From: Kineosporia corallincola
Lineage (GTDB): Bacteria > Actinomycetota > Actinomycetes > Actinomycetales > Kineosporiaceae
Reading direction: 5' to 3'
Assembly (NCBI RefSeq): GCF_018499875.1
Contig: NZ_JAHBAY010000008.1
Span: 302,614-366,613 of the forward strand
Length of the DNA: 64,000 nucleotides
The translations under genes and the position numbers were made by a program. Position 1 is the first letter of the stretch, and each line of letters opens with the position of its first letter. This document shows positions 17,001-26,100 of the stretch, one piece after another. The notes beneath the pieces are model-generated. The model searched no databases and had not been told where the DNA came from. It saw only the letters and a program-made list of their open reading frames with translations.

Positions 17001-19642
17001 TCTGGGGTTTCGGTTCTCGGCGTGGGGATGTTCTTCTTCGGACGCTTGGGCTTGCTGCCCTTGCCCCGAGGAAGAATCGTCGCTGCCCGAGGGGCCGTGG
17101 CCGGAAGATCGGGCACCTCTGCCGGGGCGGCGGGCTGACTGGGCACCGCCGTTTCTGTGGGGGCCGGTGCCGCCCACTGCTGTGCGGGTGCGTCGGGGAT
17201 GGGTGACGCCGTCGGCGCGTCGGGAGCGCCCGGGACAGTAGAGGTGAGCGGAGGCGTCAGGGCCTCGGCATGGTCCGGGGTGCTGAGGGCGGGCGCGGGT
17301 TCCTGGGCCTCGGCAATGTCCGGGGTCGGCGAAAGTGCGGTGAATCCGTGAGTGTTCGGGTCGGTGAGAGCAGCGGGAGGGACGGCGACGGCCGGGATGT
17401 CGGCTTCGCCGGAGGGATTGGCTGGGCTGAGGGTGGTGAAAGCGGTCGGGGGGTCCGCGAAGGTCGGGGTGGTGAAGGCGTTGGGGACGCCGGGGGCGAC
17501 CTGGGCGGGGGAGGTCTCGGTGGTGGCCTGGTTCGTGGATACCGACGAAAACGGCTCTGAGAATGGGATGTTCGTTTCTGTCGGGATGGGGGCCAGGCCT
17601 GGGTGGTGCGGGGTTTCGAGGGCGGTGGCGAAGCCTGGGGCCTGCGTGGGGTCCGCCTCGGCGGGCACGGCGAAGGTGGGTGGTTCGGGGGCCGATACGG
17701 CCGGGGTCGAGGCCCAGGGGGAGGTGATCGTGGGGTCGCCCTGGCCGGGCAGGGGAGCGCTCCAAGGGGTCGTGACGGGCTCCGGCGCGGCTTGCGGCGG
17801 TGCCAGGGCGACCGCAGGAGCGGCTTCGGGCGAGGGTTCCGGGACGACCGGGGGAGCGAGGGTGGGCGCGGCCGGCCACGGCAGACCGGTTTCGGGGGTC
17901 TCGTCCTGGCTCGGTGCGTCCGAACCCTGCGAGAGGGCCTCGGGCAGGGGGACGGGGGGTGCCGGATCGGCGTCCGCGAGGACGGGCACCGGGGGATCGG
18001 CCGGAACAGCCGGAACCGGCGTCGGGCCCGTGGGATCGGCCCACTTCGCGATCAGTTCGGCCTCGGAGTCAGAAATTCCGGAGGTTCCGGAAGTTCCGGG
18101 CAGGCCGGCCGAGATCGGTGTGCCGGCGGGGGTGTTCCGGGCAGCATCGTCCGCGCCGCCGTCGCCGGCCTCGCCGGAGCGGGCCTTGGGCGGGAGCGGG
18201 AGCAGCTTCGGAATGTCCCTCACGGTCGATGGATCGGACGATTTCCCCGTCGTGTTGAGCGGCACGCCCCCGCCAGGTTGCGCGGGCTGTCCCCCGGACG
18301 GCCCACCGGCCGACACCCCCAGCCGAATCCCCAGGGGCGGGGTGGTGACCAGCACAGCCGACGCCAGCTCCGGGTTGCGGTTCGCGGGCAGCACCAAACC
18401 TGATGACGACGAACGCTTCCGGCGCCCCTCGCCGTCCTTGGTCCCCCGCCGACGGGCCCAGGCCGGGCGCAACCTGCCGAAGTCGAGTTCCTGCGGATCG
18501 GACGCCGCCACACCGGTGACGGCCGAATGGGGGACGGCGTCGGGCCCGTCGCCCACCTGCTCCGTCTCCGGGATCTCGATGCGCAGGTCGACCTCGGCCC
18601 GCGACTTGGCGTGCGCACCCCGCACGCGGGAGCCCCGGCCCCGGGAACCCCTGCCCCGGGAACGCCGGGCACGGGACGGCTTGGCGGTCGCGGCATGCGA
18701 TGACTCCGGAAGACCCTGGGGCGCGGTGGATTCCTCGCCAGCGCCGGAAGTATCGGCTGTGCCGGAAGTATCGGCTGTGCCGGAAGTATCGGCTGCGCCG
18801 GAGGCACCGGCCGACAGCTCGGCCCGGATCCGCGCCCGCTGAGCCCGTAGCTCGATCACCCGGGCGGCGATCCGCGACACCCGGTCCGGCGAGGGTGCTG
18901 GTTCGGGAGTGACCGCCCCGGGCGCCTCGTCCTGGGGCGCGCGGGGCCCGGCCGCGTCGTCCCCACGTTCGTTCTGCTCGAACAGGTCGGCCGAAACCTC
19001 CACGGCAGGCGGCAGGGTCGCGTGGGCCAAGGCCTCTTCCTCCGCCTCCCGGTCGTCGGCCGCGAGTTCCTCACTCCACTCGTCCCATTCGGCCTCGTCC
19101 CACTCCATCGCGTCCGGAGCCGGCTCGTCGTCCGCCGCCGGGCGGGACAGGGGCAGCCGGCGGTCCAGGGGCATACGGTCGTCGTGCGCCGGCCCCGCGC
19201 CCAGGGAACGCACGGCGCCGGGGTGCACCGCCGGGCGCGTCGGCGAATGGCTTGCGGTGCCGAGGAAGTCGCCCAGGTCGACGGGCTCACGCACCTCGTA
19301 GAGATCGCCGGTGAACGGGGCGTCCTGGATCGGCGCCCTCTCGTCCGCGGCCATCGCGGCCTCGAACGCGGCCTGCCGGGCCATCGCCAGCCGCCCGGCG
19401 TCCTCGATCGAGAAGTCGTCGGTCACGGTGGGTCGCACGGGGCGGGGCGTGAGCTCCTCGGCCTCGTCCGGCCCGTCGCCGGGCACCTCCACGGAGACCT
19501 CGAAGCCCTCCTTCGCGAAGAAGCCGAGAACGCCACCGCGCCGCACCTTTTCGGCCCTCACGATGCGGCCGAACGGACCGCCCCGGGCCCGGGCGCGGAT
19601 CAGCAGCGCCTCCAGGTCGTCACCTTCAAGAAGCAAATTCAT
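14003..19642 (-). CDS. flhF: Giant FlhF-like protein with degenerate GTPase domain
   Basis: 1,879 residues, more than four times the usual FlhF length. The N-terminus fits the FlhF N-domain: an acidic start, then RAEKVRRGGVLGFFAKEGFEV, close to the KKGGFFGFFGKE pattern of that domain. Residues about 200-1,650 are low-complexity Pro/Ala/Thr/Gln-rich sequence with tandem repeats. The C-terminal 200 residues resemble the SRP-type GTPase core (VIAVVGP, a later VDAVALDGALGSAEP and LGLPVIRVDG), but the P-loop GxxxxGKT is missing, so GTP binding in the normal way is unlikely. It follows flhA with a 17-base overlap, the classic flhA-flhF order. It is probably a membrane-associated positioning factor. 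The symbol reflects position and end domains, not proven function. Confidence 0.7.
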   Translation of the reverse strand: MNLLLEGDDLEALLIRARARGGPFGRIVRAEKVRRGGVLGFFAKEGFEVSVEVPGDGPDEAEELTPRPVRPTVTDDFSIEDAGRLAMARQAAFEAAMAADERAPIQDAPFTGDLYEVREPVDLGDFLGTASHSPTRPAVHPGAVRSLGAGPAHDDRMPLDRRLPLSRPAADDEPAPDAMEWDEAEWDEWSEELAADDREAEEEALAHATLPPAVEVSADLFEQNERGDDAAGPRAPQDEAPGAVTPEPAPSPDRVSRIAARVIELRAQRARIRAELSAGASGAADTSGTADTSGTADTSGAGEESTAPQGLPESSHAATAKPSRARRSRGRGSRGRGSRVRGAHAKSRAEVDLRIEIPETEQVGDGPDAVPHSAVTGVAASDPQELDFGRLRPAWARRRGTKDGEGRRKRSSSSGLVLPANRNPELASAVLVTTPPLGIRLGVSAGGPSGGQPAQPGGGVPLNTTGKSSDPSTVRDIPKLLPLPPKARSGEAGDGGADDAARNTPAGTPISAGLPGTSGTSGISDSEAELIAKWADPTGPTPVPAVPADPPVPVLADADPAPPVPLPEALSQGSDAPSQDETPETGLPWPAAPTLAPPVVPEPSPEAAPAVALAPPQAAPEPVTTPWSAPLPGQGDPTITSPWASTPAVSAPEPPTFAVPAEADPTQAPGFATALETPHHPGLAPIPTETNIPFSEPFSSVSTNQATTETSPAQVAPGVPNAFTTPTFADPPTAFTTLSPANPSGEADIPAVAVPPAALTDPNTHGFTALSPTPDIAEAQEPAPALSTPDHAEALTPPLTSTVPGAPDAPTASPIPDAPAQQWAAPAPTETAVPSQPAAPAEVPDLPATAPRAATILPRGKGSKPKRPKKNIPTPRTETPESATTIPSPTVSTENADDSGRHRPRRDRSHARHTGPGTHPATDDSATNEDDEGFKLFGVRLGGRKKKNKARTEDAAPVTPLHTAPESGEGQDPGEPRVEASTEAAAEHPPPSHVVAAHASSLAAAGELGVAEAVLSAHQTSQHGTTLTAPTTPAQPSISAQPSFPAQPGAPDQAMTSHQMGIPEQVGTSDQPIAFTQPGIPHQVATPDQPTTFTQPGTPHQVATPDQPIAFTQPGSSAQPAPLTQPGSPGQPDAPTHPDTPTQDATLTPPTIPAQPNAITQTGTPDLAGTPDQPTISAQSAPFTQPDAPAQPANSAQPASPDQPASPAQPDAPDLGGAPDLAGTPDQPTAPSMPETLDQQDVPGRPPEAAQPEIQDQPAAPTQPGAPEAEIARPEVTPDATGQGVTAAWASTHPGAEWPAPAAPSPAPGQDADSPWASPAEAAAAWAVPAEPAAAAWAAPAEPVPTLPQVMAIPVQPQDDTVSATFQEAAVPTAPQADTTPATADTTTGAQGTTPVPATSPDVPQTAPEDSPAPTLGEPLPTLFTAEAPSVPTDPAPIITPMDAAVLTPPQAVSTPAGQEEPSAASPGATAPALAATTETEVTPTADMAAAPTAPMATVSDAEPASSTIGPIDGPVAAAAPVVAESPFFVEPEITWAGGHFPTEPEQSLTPLPVPEAGPAVGFPVTESPFVHEPEPAPPQASGGQTTPEATAPQSTPALAPETTPIPMPNITLSPAPETADPQVVPAPAAGLVPTPRAAQDHDSPESAGHVDLDALRPGDETEIAGQAASTVTLTSDKVALNSLGVPATWAANLQPGDRFMAVVQMLGEMPEPDIAEDVPVIAVVGPSDVVELEAARTALDLPHEGRPRPVVSVPYDVGPARLAAMDLGAATRPVVVSVPVDGVGRDDAARVREVLQTVQAQAVIAVLYGHMSLEDNRRWVDDLGQVDAVALDGALGSAEPAGVLRLGLPVIRVDGISVDRIGWAALLCTQLAVGGAIS
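16301..16462. repeat. 54-bp tandem repeat inside the FlhF-like gene
   Basis: Three copies with a 54-base period begin at 16301, 16355 and 16409, the last degenerate. They encode an 18-residue unit of the form FTQPGTPHQVATPDQPIA in the disordered linker. Copy number may vary between strains. Confidence 0.85.
18743..18796. repeat. 18-bp tandem repeat inside the FlhF-like gene
   Basis: Three almost identical 18-base units (GCCGGAAGTATCGGCTGT) encode a repeated TADTSG hexapeptide near residues 280-300. Confidence 0.85.
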
Positions 19643-21704
19643 GACTACTACTCACCTGTCCGACGGTCTCGATCTGGTGAATCCCGGTCGCCTCGGTGAA
19701 GGCGATGACCGGTAGCTGGGGCAGCGAGCCGCGCAGCAGACGTCGCATGGGGAGCCGCAACGGCCCCGAGATCAACAGCACCGGCAGCTCACCGCGTTGC
19801 TCCGCGGTGGTCTGGAGGGCCGAGATGTCCGAGACCAGGCGCTGGGCCTGGACCGGGTCGAGGGCGATGACCACACCCTGCTCGCTCGCCCGCAGCGCCT
19901 CGCCGATCTGGGTCTCCACGGCGGGCTCCAGGGTGATGGCCCGCAGCACGCCGTCCCGCACGTACTGGGCGGCGAGCGCCGGGCCGAGGGCGGCCCGGGC
20001 GGCCTCGAGCAGGGCGTCCGGGTCCTGTGTGGTGCGGGCCCGCTGGCCGACACCCTCCAGCACCCGGCCCAGGTCGCGGATCGACACCTGCTCGTCGAGC
20101 AGGGCCTGGAGCAGACGCTGGATGGCGGACAGCGGCAGCACGCCGGGCACCAGCTCCTCCACCGCGGCAGGCCGGTCGCCCTTGAGCACCTCGAGCAGGT
20201 CGCGGGTGTCGTCGAGGCTGAGCAACCGGGACGCGTTCTGCCGCACCATCTCGGCGAGGTGGGTGGTGACCACGGCCGCGCGCTCCACGATGGTGGCGCC
20301 GGCCAGCTCGGCCGAGGCCCGGTACTCGATCGGCACCCAGACGGCAGGCAGCCCGAACACCGGCTCGGTGGTGTGCCGGCCGGGCAGGCCGTCCATCGAG
20401 TCGCCGATCGCCAGCAGGTGCCCGGGTGGGGCCTCGCCGGTGGCCACGCTGCTGCCGCCGATCCGGATCTCGTAGGTGCCGGGGGCCAGCATGGCGCCGT
20501 CGCGGGTTCGCACCGGGGGCAGCACCAGGCCCAGGTCGAGGGCGGTCTTGCGGCGCAGCGCCCGCACCCGGTCGAGCAGGTCGCCGCCGCGGGCGGCGTC
20601 CACCAGGTCGACGGCGTCGGGCGAGAGCAGCAGTTCCAGCGGGTCCACCCGCAGCGAGTCGGTGACCGGGTCGCGGTCGCCGCCGGCCGGCAGCGGCACC
20701 TGGCCGGACGGCATCGCGATCGCCCCCTGGCCGGGCATCGCCTCGGCACCGCTCTCGGTCTCGGCGCCGCCGTCGGTGGAGCGGAAGGCCATGAACAGCA
20801 CCATTCCGCCGACGATCAGGAACGGCAGCTTCGGCATGCCCGGGATCAGGCACAGCCCGAGCAGCGAGGCGCCGCCGATCATCAGGGCCTGACGGTGCCG
20901 GCCGAGCTGCTTGATCAGGTCGGACCCGACGTCGCCGGCGCCGGTCGAGCGGGTCACGATCACACCGGTCGCGACCGACATCAGCAGCGCCGGGATCTGC
21001 GAGACCAGGCCGTCACCGACGCTCAGCAGGCTGTAGGTCTGGATCGCCTCGCCTGCGGCCATGCCGCGCTGGAGCATCCCGATCGCGAACCCACCGATCA
21101 GGTTGACCAGGGTGATGATCACCGCGGCCATGGCGTCGCCCTTGACGAACTTGGTGCCACCGTCCATGGCGCCGTAGAAGTCCGCCTCGGCCGCCACGTC
21201 CTTGCGGCGCTGACGTGCGGTGTCCTCGTCGATCAGGCCGGAGTTCAGGTCGGCGTCGATCGCCATCTGCTTGCCGGGCATCGCGTCCAGGGTGAAGCGG
21301 GCCCCGACCTCGGCGACCCGGGAGGCACCGTTGGTGACGACGGTCAGCTGGATGATGATCAGGATCGCGAAGATGACCAGACCGATGATCAGGTTGGCCC
21401 CGATCACGATGTGGCCGAACGCGTCGATCACGTGCCCGGCGAAGCCGTCGCGCAGCACCAGGCGGGTGGAGCTGACGTTCAGCGCCAGCCGGAAGATGGT
21501 GGCCACCAGCACGATCGTCGGGAAGATCGCGAAGTCCAGCACCCGCTGCACCTGGAGGGCCACCAGCAGCACGATCAGGCTGACGCCGATGTTCAGGGCG
21601 ATCAGGATGTCGAGCAGGGCGGCCGGCAGCGGGACGACCATCATCAGGACGACGATGACGATCGCTATCGGGACAGCGATGCGGGTCATCCGGTTCGACG
21701 GCAC
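19626..21704 (-). CDS. flhA: Flagellar export gate protein FlhA
   Basis: 692 residues. FlhA is the large nonameric gate component of the flagellar type III export apparatus. The N-terminal half has about eight membrane spans; IFRLALNVSSTRLVL is the FHIPEP-family signature and DAMPGKQMAIDADLNSGLI the conserved cytoplasmic loop. The C-terminal cytosolic part (about 350-692) binds export chaperones and substrates. The start is a GTG. The upstream promoter at 21765-21793 matches the FliA form. The 3' end overlaps the FlhF-like gene by 17 bases. Unusually, it is separated from flhB by a surface protein, a sortase and a small ORF. Confidence 0.96.
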   Translation of the reverse strand: MPSNRMTRIAVPIAIVIVVLMMVVPLPAALLDILIALNIGVSLIVLLVALQVQRVLDFAIFPTIVLVATIFRLALNVSSTRLVLRDGFAGHVIDAFGHIVIGANLIIGLVIFAILIIIQLTVVTNGASRVAEVGARFTLDAMPGKQMAIDADLNSGLIDEDTARQRRKDVAAEADFYGAMDGGTKFVKGDAMAAVIITLVNLIGGFAIGMLQRGMAAGEAIQTYSLLSVGDGLVSQIPALLMSVATGVIVTRSTGAGDVGSDLIKQLGRHRQALMIGGASLLGLCLIPGMPKLPFLIVGGMVLFMAFRSTDGGAETESGAEAMPGQGAIAMPSGQVPLPAGGDRDPVTDSLRVDPLELLLSPDAVDLVDAARGGDLLDRVRALRRKTALDLGLVLPPVRTRDGAMLAPGTYEIRIGGSSVATGEAPPGHLLAIGDSMDGLPGRHTTEPVFGLPAVWVPIEYRASAELAGATIVERAAVVTTHLAEMVRQNASRLLSLDDTRDLLEVLKGDRPAAVEELVPGVLPLSAIQRLLQALLDEQVSIRDLGRVLEGVGQRARTTQDPDALLEAARAALGPALAAQYVRDGVLRAITLEPAVETQIGEALRASEQGVVIALDPVQAQRLVSDISALQTTAEQRGELPVLLISGPLRLPMRRLLRGSLPQLPVIAFTEATGIHQIETVGQVSSSHEFAS

Positions 21705-21764
21705 GGGCGCGACCTTTCGACAGCAGGGTGTAGCCGGGGGTTACTCCATCCGTGGTTGTTGCTC

Positions 21765-21793
21765 ACATCGGCGCACCGTGCACCGGACTTGAG
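21765..21793 (-). promoter_or_regulatory. FliA-type promoter for flhA
   Basis: Read on the minus strand: CTCA (21793-21790), 17 bases, GCCGATGT (21772-21765). It lies about 60 bases upstream of the flhA GTG and would drive flhA, the FlhF-like gene and the small membrane gene. Confidence 0.65.
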
Positions 21794-22173
21794 GCGGGCC
21801 CGTCCGGGGGAAAAGGCCGCCCGGCCGGAGGCAGGCATCACGCTCCGGTCGCCTATCGTCTACGCCGAGTCAAAGTCCGGTGTGAGGTGGCCATTTCGGG
21901 TCGAAAACAGGGAAGATGCCTGTGCTCCTGTGGTCTTCGGGCACCCGGTCGGCCGATCGGTGGGGCGCCCCGGGATGCCGAAGCGAACTTCGGGCATACA
22001 TTGTTGTGAAGTGGGCCGCGATTCCTGCCGAATCGGAGCAAACTAGACTGCGATGGGCTTCGGCACGGGGTACCGTTCACGCACATGGGCGTGCGCGGGC
22101 GCACGGTGCCCGTTGTCTGTATCCGTAACCGTTCCAGCACTTTTAGCATTGCCCTCGGCGGAGGTGCCGAAGA
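21794..22173. other. Intergenic stretch between the divergent flhA and small-ORF units
   Basis: About 380 bases with no supportable gene. A TAGACT hexamer near 22045 could be a -10 element for the plus-strand small ORF, but I see no matching -35. Several GCCGA pentamers occur without a proper partner. Confidence 0.35.
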
Positions 22174-22344
22174 ATGTCCGTAGTTGTCGCCGCGATCGCG
22201 GTCTTCCCCGTCCTCACCGTTCTGATGATCGCTCTGTCCCGAGCCGAGAACCTCGTCTCGAGCCTGATGATCACCCGGAGCCCGGCCACGGCCGAGATCC
22301 CCACCCCGGCGCCCGCGTCCGGAACGGACTCGGCCGTCAGCTGA
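22174..22344 (+). CDS. Small membrane protein (56 residues), unrecognised
   Basis: The ATG follows GGAGG at nine bases, a good ribosome site. The translation starts MSVVVAAIAVFPVLTVLMIA, one hydrophobic helix (about residues 3-21), followed by a polar, Pro/Ala/Thr-rich tail ending at TGA 22344. A strong convergent terminator follows at 22378-22407, which supports a real transcript. The single-span layout with outward-looking Pro/Thr tail recalls small wall-associated or divisome-type peptides, but no family is recognised. It lies in the gap that separates flhA from the sortase pair. Confidence 0.55.
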   Translation: MSVVVAAIAVFPVLTVLMIALSRAENLVSSLMITRSPATAEIPTPAPASGTDSAVS

Positions 22345-22377
22345 TCCGGCGCCTCCCGGCGCCGGCGCAAACCGGTC

Positions 22378-22407
22378 GGCCCGGATCTTCGTCGGAAGAT
22401 CCGGGCC
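22378..22407. terminator. Bidirectional terminator between the small ORF and the sortase gene
   Basis: A perfect 13-bp stem (GGCCCGGATCTTC with its complement) and a four-base loop sit between two genes that end toward each other. Confidence 0.75.
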
Positions 22408-22444
22408 ACGGTTCATGCTTCCCCTGACTCAGGTACGCAGGTGC

Positions 22445-23098
22445 TCAGGTGCGGGCGGGTTCCCTCGCCCGGGCCGGCGAACTCCGCACCAGCTGGGCAT
22501 GCACATACAGCCTCTCGGCCGCGGAGAACTCCGGGTGGCAGGTGGTCAGGGTGAGCCAGGCCCGGCCCTTCGCCGTCTTCTGCTGCACCACCGACACGTC
22601 CGACGGATCGGTGACCCCCTCGCTCACCACCTGGTAGTCGAACCGGCCCTTCGCCGTCCAGACCCGGATCAGGTCACCGGCGGTCAGCTCGTCGATGTGC
22701 TTGAACGGAGCACCCCAGGTGGTGCGGTGCCCGGCCAGCCCGACGTTGCCCTTCTGCCCGGGTTGCGGGCTGCCGTCGTACATCCCCAGTCCCTGCCGCA
22801 GGATGTCGGTCCCGGTGCCCAGCTCCACCGGCATCCGCCAGTCGCCGCCCAGCTTCGGGATGCGGACCACCGCCACCACCGGCCCGGACACGCCCCGCGG
22901 CACGACCACGTCGGTCGGCTTGCGTGGCCCCGGGTCGGTGAATGCCTCGGCCGCCCGGTCGGCCAGGCCGTGGGCGGTGCTGCGGGCCGACCAGTTCGTG
23001 TACCACCAGCCTCCGCCGACGCCGGCCGTCAGCAGCAGGCCGACGGTCAGGACGGCAAAACCGATGAGGCGGACCCGCGATCCGCGGGCCCGCCCCAT
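22445..23098 (-). CDS. Class E-type sortase
   Basis: 217 residues from the ATG at 23098, chosen because GAGGGAG lies eight bases upstream; GTG 23107 and ATG 23104 are too close to it. One N-terminal membrane helix (about 11-30) is followed by the sortase barrel. The catalytic residues are visible: His-124 (GLAGHRTTWG), Cys-187 (TLTTCHPEF) and Arg-196. Sortases cut a C-terminal sorting signal and link the protein to peptidoglycan. The TLTTCHPE form and the LAFTG substrate next door fit actinobacterial class E, which prefers LAxTG. It lies 45 bases after the TIG protein gene, evidently as one unit. Confidence 0.88.
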   Translation of the reverse strand: MGRARGSRVRLIGFAVLTVGLLLTAGVGGGWWYTNWSARSTAHGLADRAAEAFTDPGPRKPTDVVVPRGVSGPVVAVVRIPKLGGDWRMPVELGTGTDILRQGLGMYDGSPQPGQKGNVGLAGHRTTWGAPFKHIDELTAGDLIRVWTAKGRFDYQVVSEGVTDPSDVSVVQQKTAKGRAWLTLTTCHPEFSAAERLYVHAQLVRSSPARAREPART

Positions 23099-23143
23099 CA
23101 ACATCACTCCCTCATCCTTCCGTTTCTCTCGGTGGGACGCTAG

Positions 23144-26100
23144 CTACGCGGCGTCATCGGGGTGTTGCGGTGCCGGGTCGTGGTCGTACGCCTCGTGGCG
23201 CCGCCCCGGCCCGCTGCCGAACAGGCCGGCCGGCATCAGCTGCCGCCCGTGCTCGTCGGTGACCGGCTGCCCGTAGCTGCCGCCCCGCCGGATCCGGAAC
23301 CGCTCGGCACCCAGCAGGCCGGCGCCGATCAGCATCAGCACCAGGCCCAGTGCCAGCCCCGGGATGAGCAGGAGCGGGGTACCGGTGAAGGCCAGGCCGC
23401 CCCCGGAGTCGTTGCCGCCGCCACCGTCGGTGGTGCTGCCGCCGCCCCCGTCGTTCCCGTTGTCGCCGTCGCCGGAGTCGTTGCCGCCCCCGCCGTTGGT
23501 GCCGCTGCCCCCGTCGTCGTCGCCGTTGTCGCCGTCGCCGGAGTCGTTGCCGCCTCCGCCGCCGGTGCTACCGCCGCCGTCCTCGGCCACGATCGTGACG
23601 TTCACCGTCTGCTCGGCCGTCTGGCCCAGGTCGTCGATCACCGACATCACGAAGCTGTCGGTCCCGAGCCGGTCGGGTGCCGAGTACTCGCAGGTGTCAC
23701 CGTCGTCGGAGACCGTGGTCGAGCCGAGACCCTCCGGTGCCGCGCAGGCGGTCACCCGCAGGCCCGAGTAGTTCGGGCCGGCCGGTGCGATCGCCTTGGT
23801 CGCGCTGATCGTCACATCGGTCTCGATCGTCGTGGTCGCGGCCAGCACCGGGATGAAGGTGAACGACTCGACGAAGCTGATCGATCCCGCCGAGTTGGTG
23901 ATCACCACCGTGGTCGGGCCGCCGGCGTGCGGCGGTGTGGTGACCTGAAGAGTGTTGGACGCTGCCGCCTTCCACTTCTTCAGGGCCTTGGAGACCGGCA
24001 CCGGGTGGTAGGCGCGCGCCTTCACCCCGTCGTCCCTGCTCGTCGTTCCGATCTTCGAACGGGTGGACGACGAAGCACCGGCCACGTCCGGCCCGAGCAC
24101 CAGGTCGGTGCCCGCCACCCCGTCGAAGGTGACGGTGGTGTTCGCGTCGAACCCGGTGCCGCCGATCGTCACCCGGGTGCCACCGGCCACCGGGCCGACC
24201 TCGGGCGTCAGGCCCGAGACCGTCGGCAGCTGGGTGAGCGGCACGTAGGTGAACACGTAGGCGCTGCTGCTCCCGTTGGCGTTGGTCAGCACCACCGGCA
24301 CGGCACCCGCGGCGTGGGCCGGGCTGGTCACCGTGACCGTGGAGTTGTCGACCAGCGTCAGGTTGCTGCCCGCCGTTCCGCCGAACGTCACCGACGAGAC
24401 GCCGTTCAGGTTGATGCCCTTGATCACCAGCGAGGTGCCGCCGCTGATCGGGCCGCTGGCCGGCGTGATCGTGTCGACCACCGGTGCGGTGTTCGGCGCG
24501 ACGTAGGTGAAGGCCGCCGAGCCGGTGGTGCCGCTACCGCCCACCGGGTTGGTCACCACGACGTTCACCGCGCCGGCCGCGTGCGCCGGTGTGGTCACCA
24601 CCAGGGTGTTGTCGTTGATCACCGTGACCCCGGTGCCGGCCGAGCCCCCGAACGTGACGCCCGAGGTGAGCAGGAACCCGGTACCGGTGATGGTCACCTG
24701 GGTGCCACCCGCGACCGGCCCGACGGCCGGCGTGAGGGTCCCGATCGTCGGGGCCACCGGAATCGGCGTGTACACGAACAGCGTGGTGCCGGTGCTGTTC
24801 CCGTTCGGTCCGGTCACCACGACGCTCACCGGTCCGGTGGCGTGCGCCGGGGTGGTGAAGCGGATCGTGGTGGGATCGACCAGGGTGAAGCCGGCCCCCG
24901 TCACCGAGTTGCCACCGATCGTGACGCCCGTGGCCCCGGCGAAACCGGTTCCGGTGAGCGTCACCTCGGTGCCACCCGCCGCGGTGCCGGTGATCGGCGA
25001 GAGCGAGGTGATCGTCGGCGGCGTGTTGTAGGTGAACGTGGTGCTGGCCGAGCCGCCGTCGGTGGTCACCGTCACGGTCGCGGCGCCCGGCACCAGACCG
25101 GCCGGCATCCGGAAGGTCACCGAGGTGCCCGCGAGGTTCGGGGTGACCTGGGTGGCCGCGACCCCGCCGACCGAGATCGCCGTGGAGCTGTCGAACCCGG
25201 TGCCGGTGAGTGTCACGGTGTAGCCGCCGCTGAGCCCGCCGTTGGTCGGGCTGATCGCGCTGACCGTCGGCGCCGACGCCGTGTAGATGAACAGGCTCGG
25301 CAGCACGCTCGTGCCGAACGGGCCGTTCAGCGAGAGCGTCACCAGCCCGGACGTGTGGGCCGGGGTGGGGAAGGTCAGCGTGGTCGCCGTGTTCGCGGTG
25401 AAGGCGCTCGACGGCACCGAGGTGCCACCGACGTCCACCGATGTGACGTCGTCCAGCCCGAGCCCGGTGATCGTCACCGAGGTGCCACCGGCCGACGGGC
25501 CGGTGAGCGGCAGGGCCACCGCGTTCAGCGGAACGCTGACGTAGGCGAAGTTGACCGGGCTGCTGGGGGTTCCGAGCAGACCCGTCTGCACGGTGACCGG
25601 GGCGTTGCCCCGGGTGCCGGGCGGCGTGGTGAACTCCAGCGTGGTGCCGTCGACGTAGGTCGTCGGTACCGGGATGCTGTTGACGGCGACGATCGAGCCG
25701 GCGGTGAAGTTGGTCCCGGTCACGGTGACCGTGGTGCCACCGGTGAGCGGTCCGCCGGTCGGGTTGAGCGAGCCGATCGTCGGGGCGCCGGCGGTGTAGG
25801 TGAAGGTGCTGGTCAGCACGCTCGACGTGACACCGCCGCTGTACAGCACGGTGACACCGACGTCACCGGGTGCCGTCCCCGGAGGGGTGTTCACGGTGAT
25901 GGTGCCGGCGGTGTACGAGAAGCCGGTGCCCGGCACTCCGCCGAACTCCACGCCGGTCGGCGTGCCCACGAACAGGCCGCCGATGGTCACCTGCGTGCCA
26001 CCGGCGATCGGGCCGGTGGTGGGGTTCATCACCAGGGCCAGCGGTGCCACGCCACCGATCAGGTTGTAGCTGAACGCGCCGGGACTGGTCGTGCTCGACC

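Noticed and set aside
19797..22046. A 749-codon plus-strand frame opposite flhA
   Set aside because: Low-complexity Gly/Asp/His/Gln/Arg sequence; flhA on the minus strand is complete and conserved.
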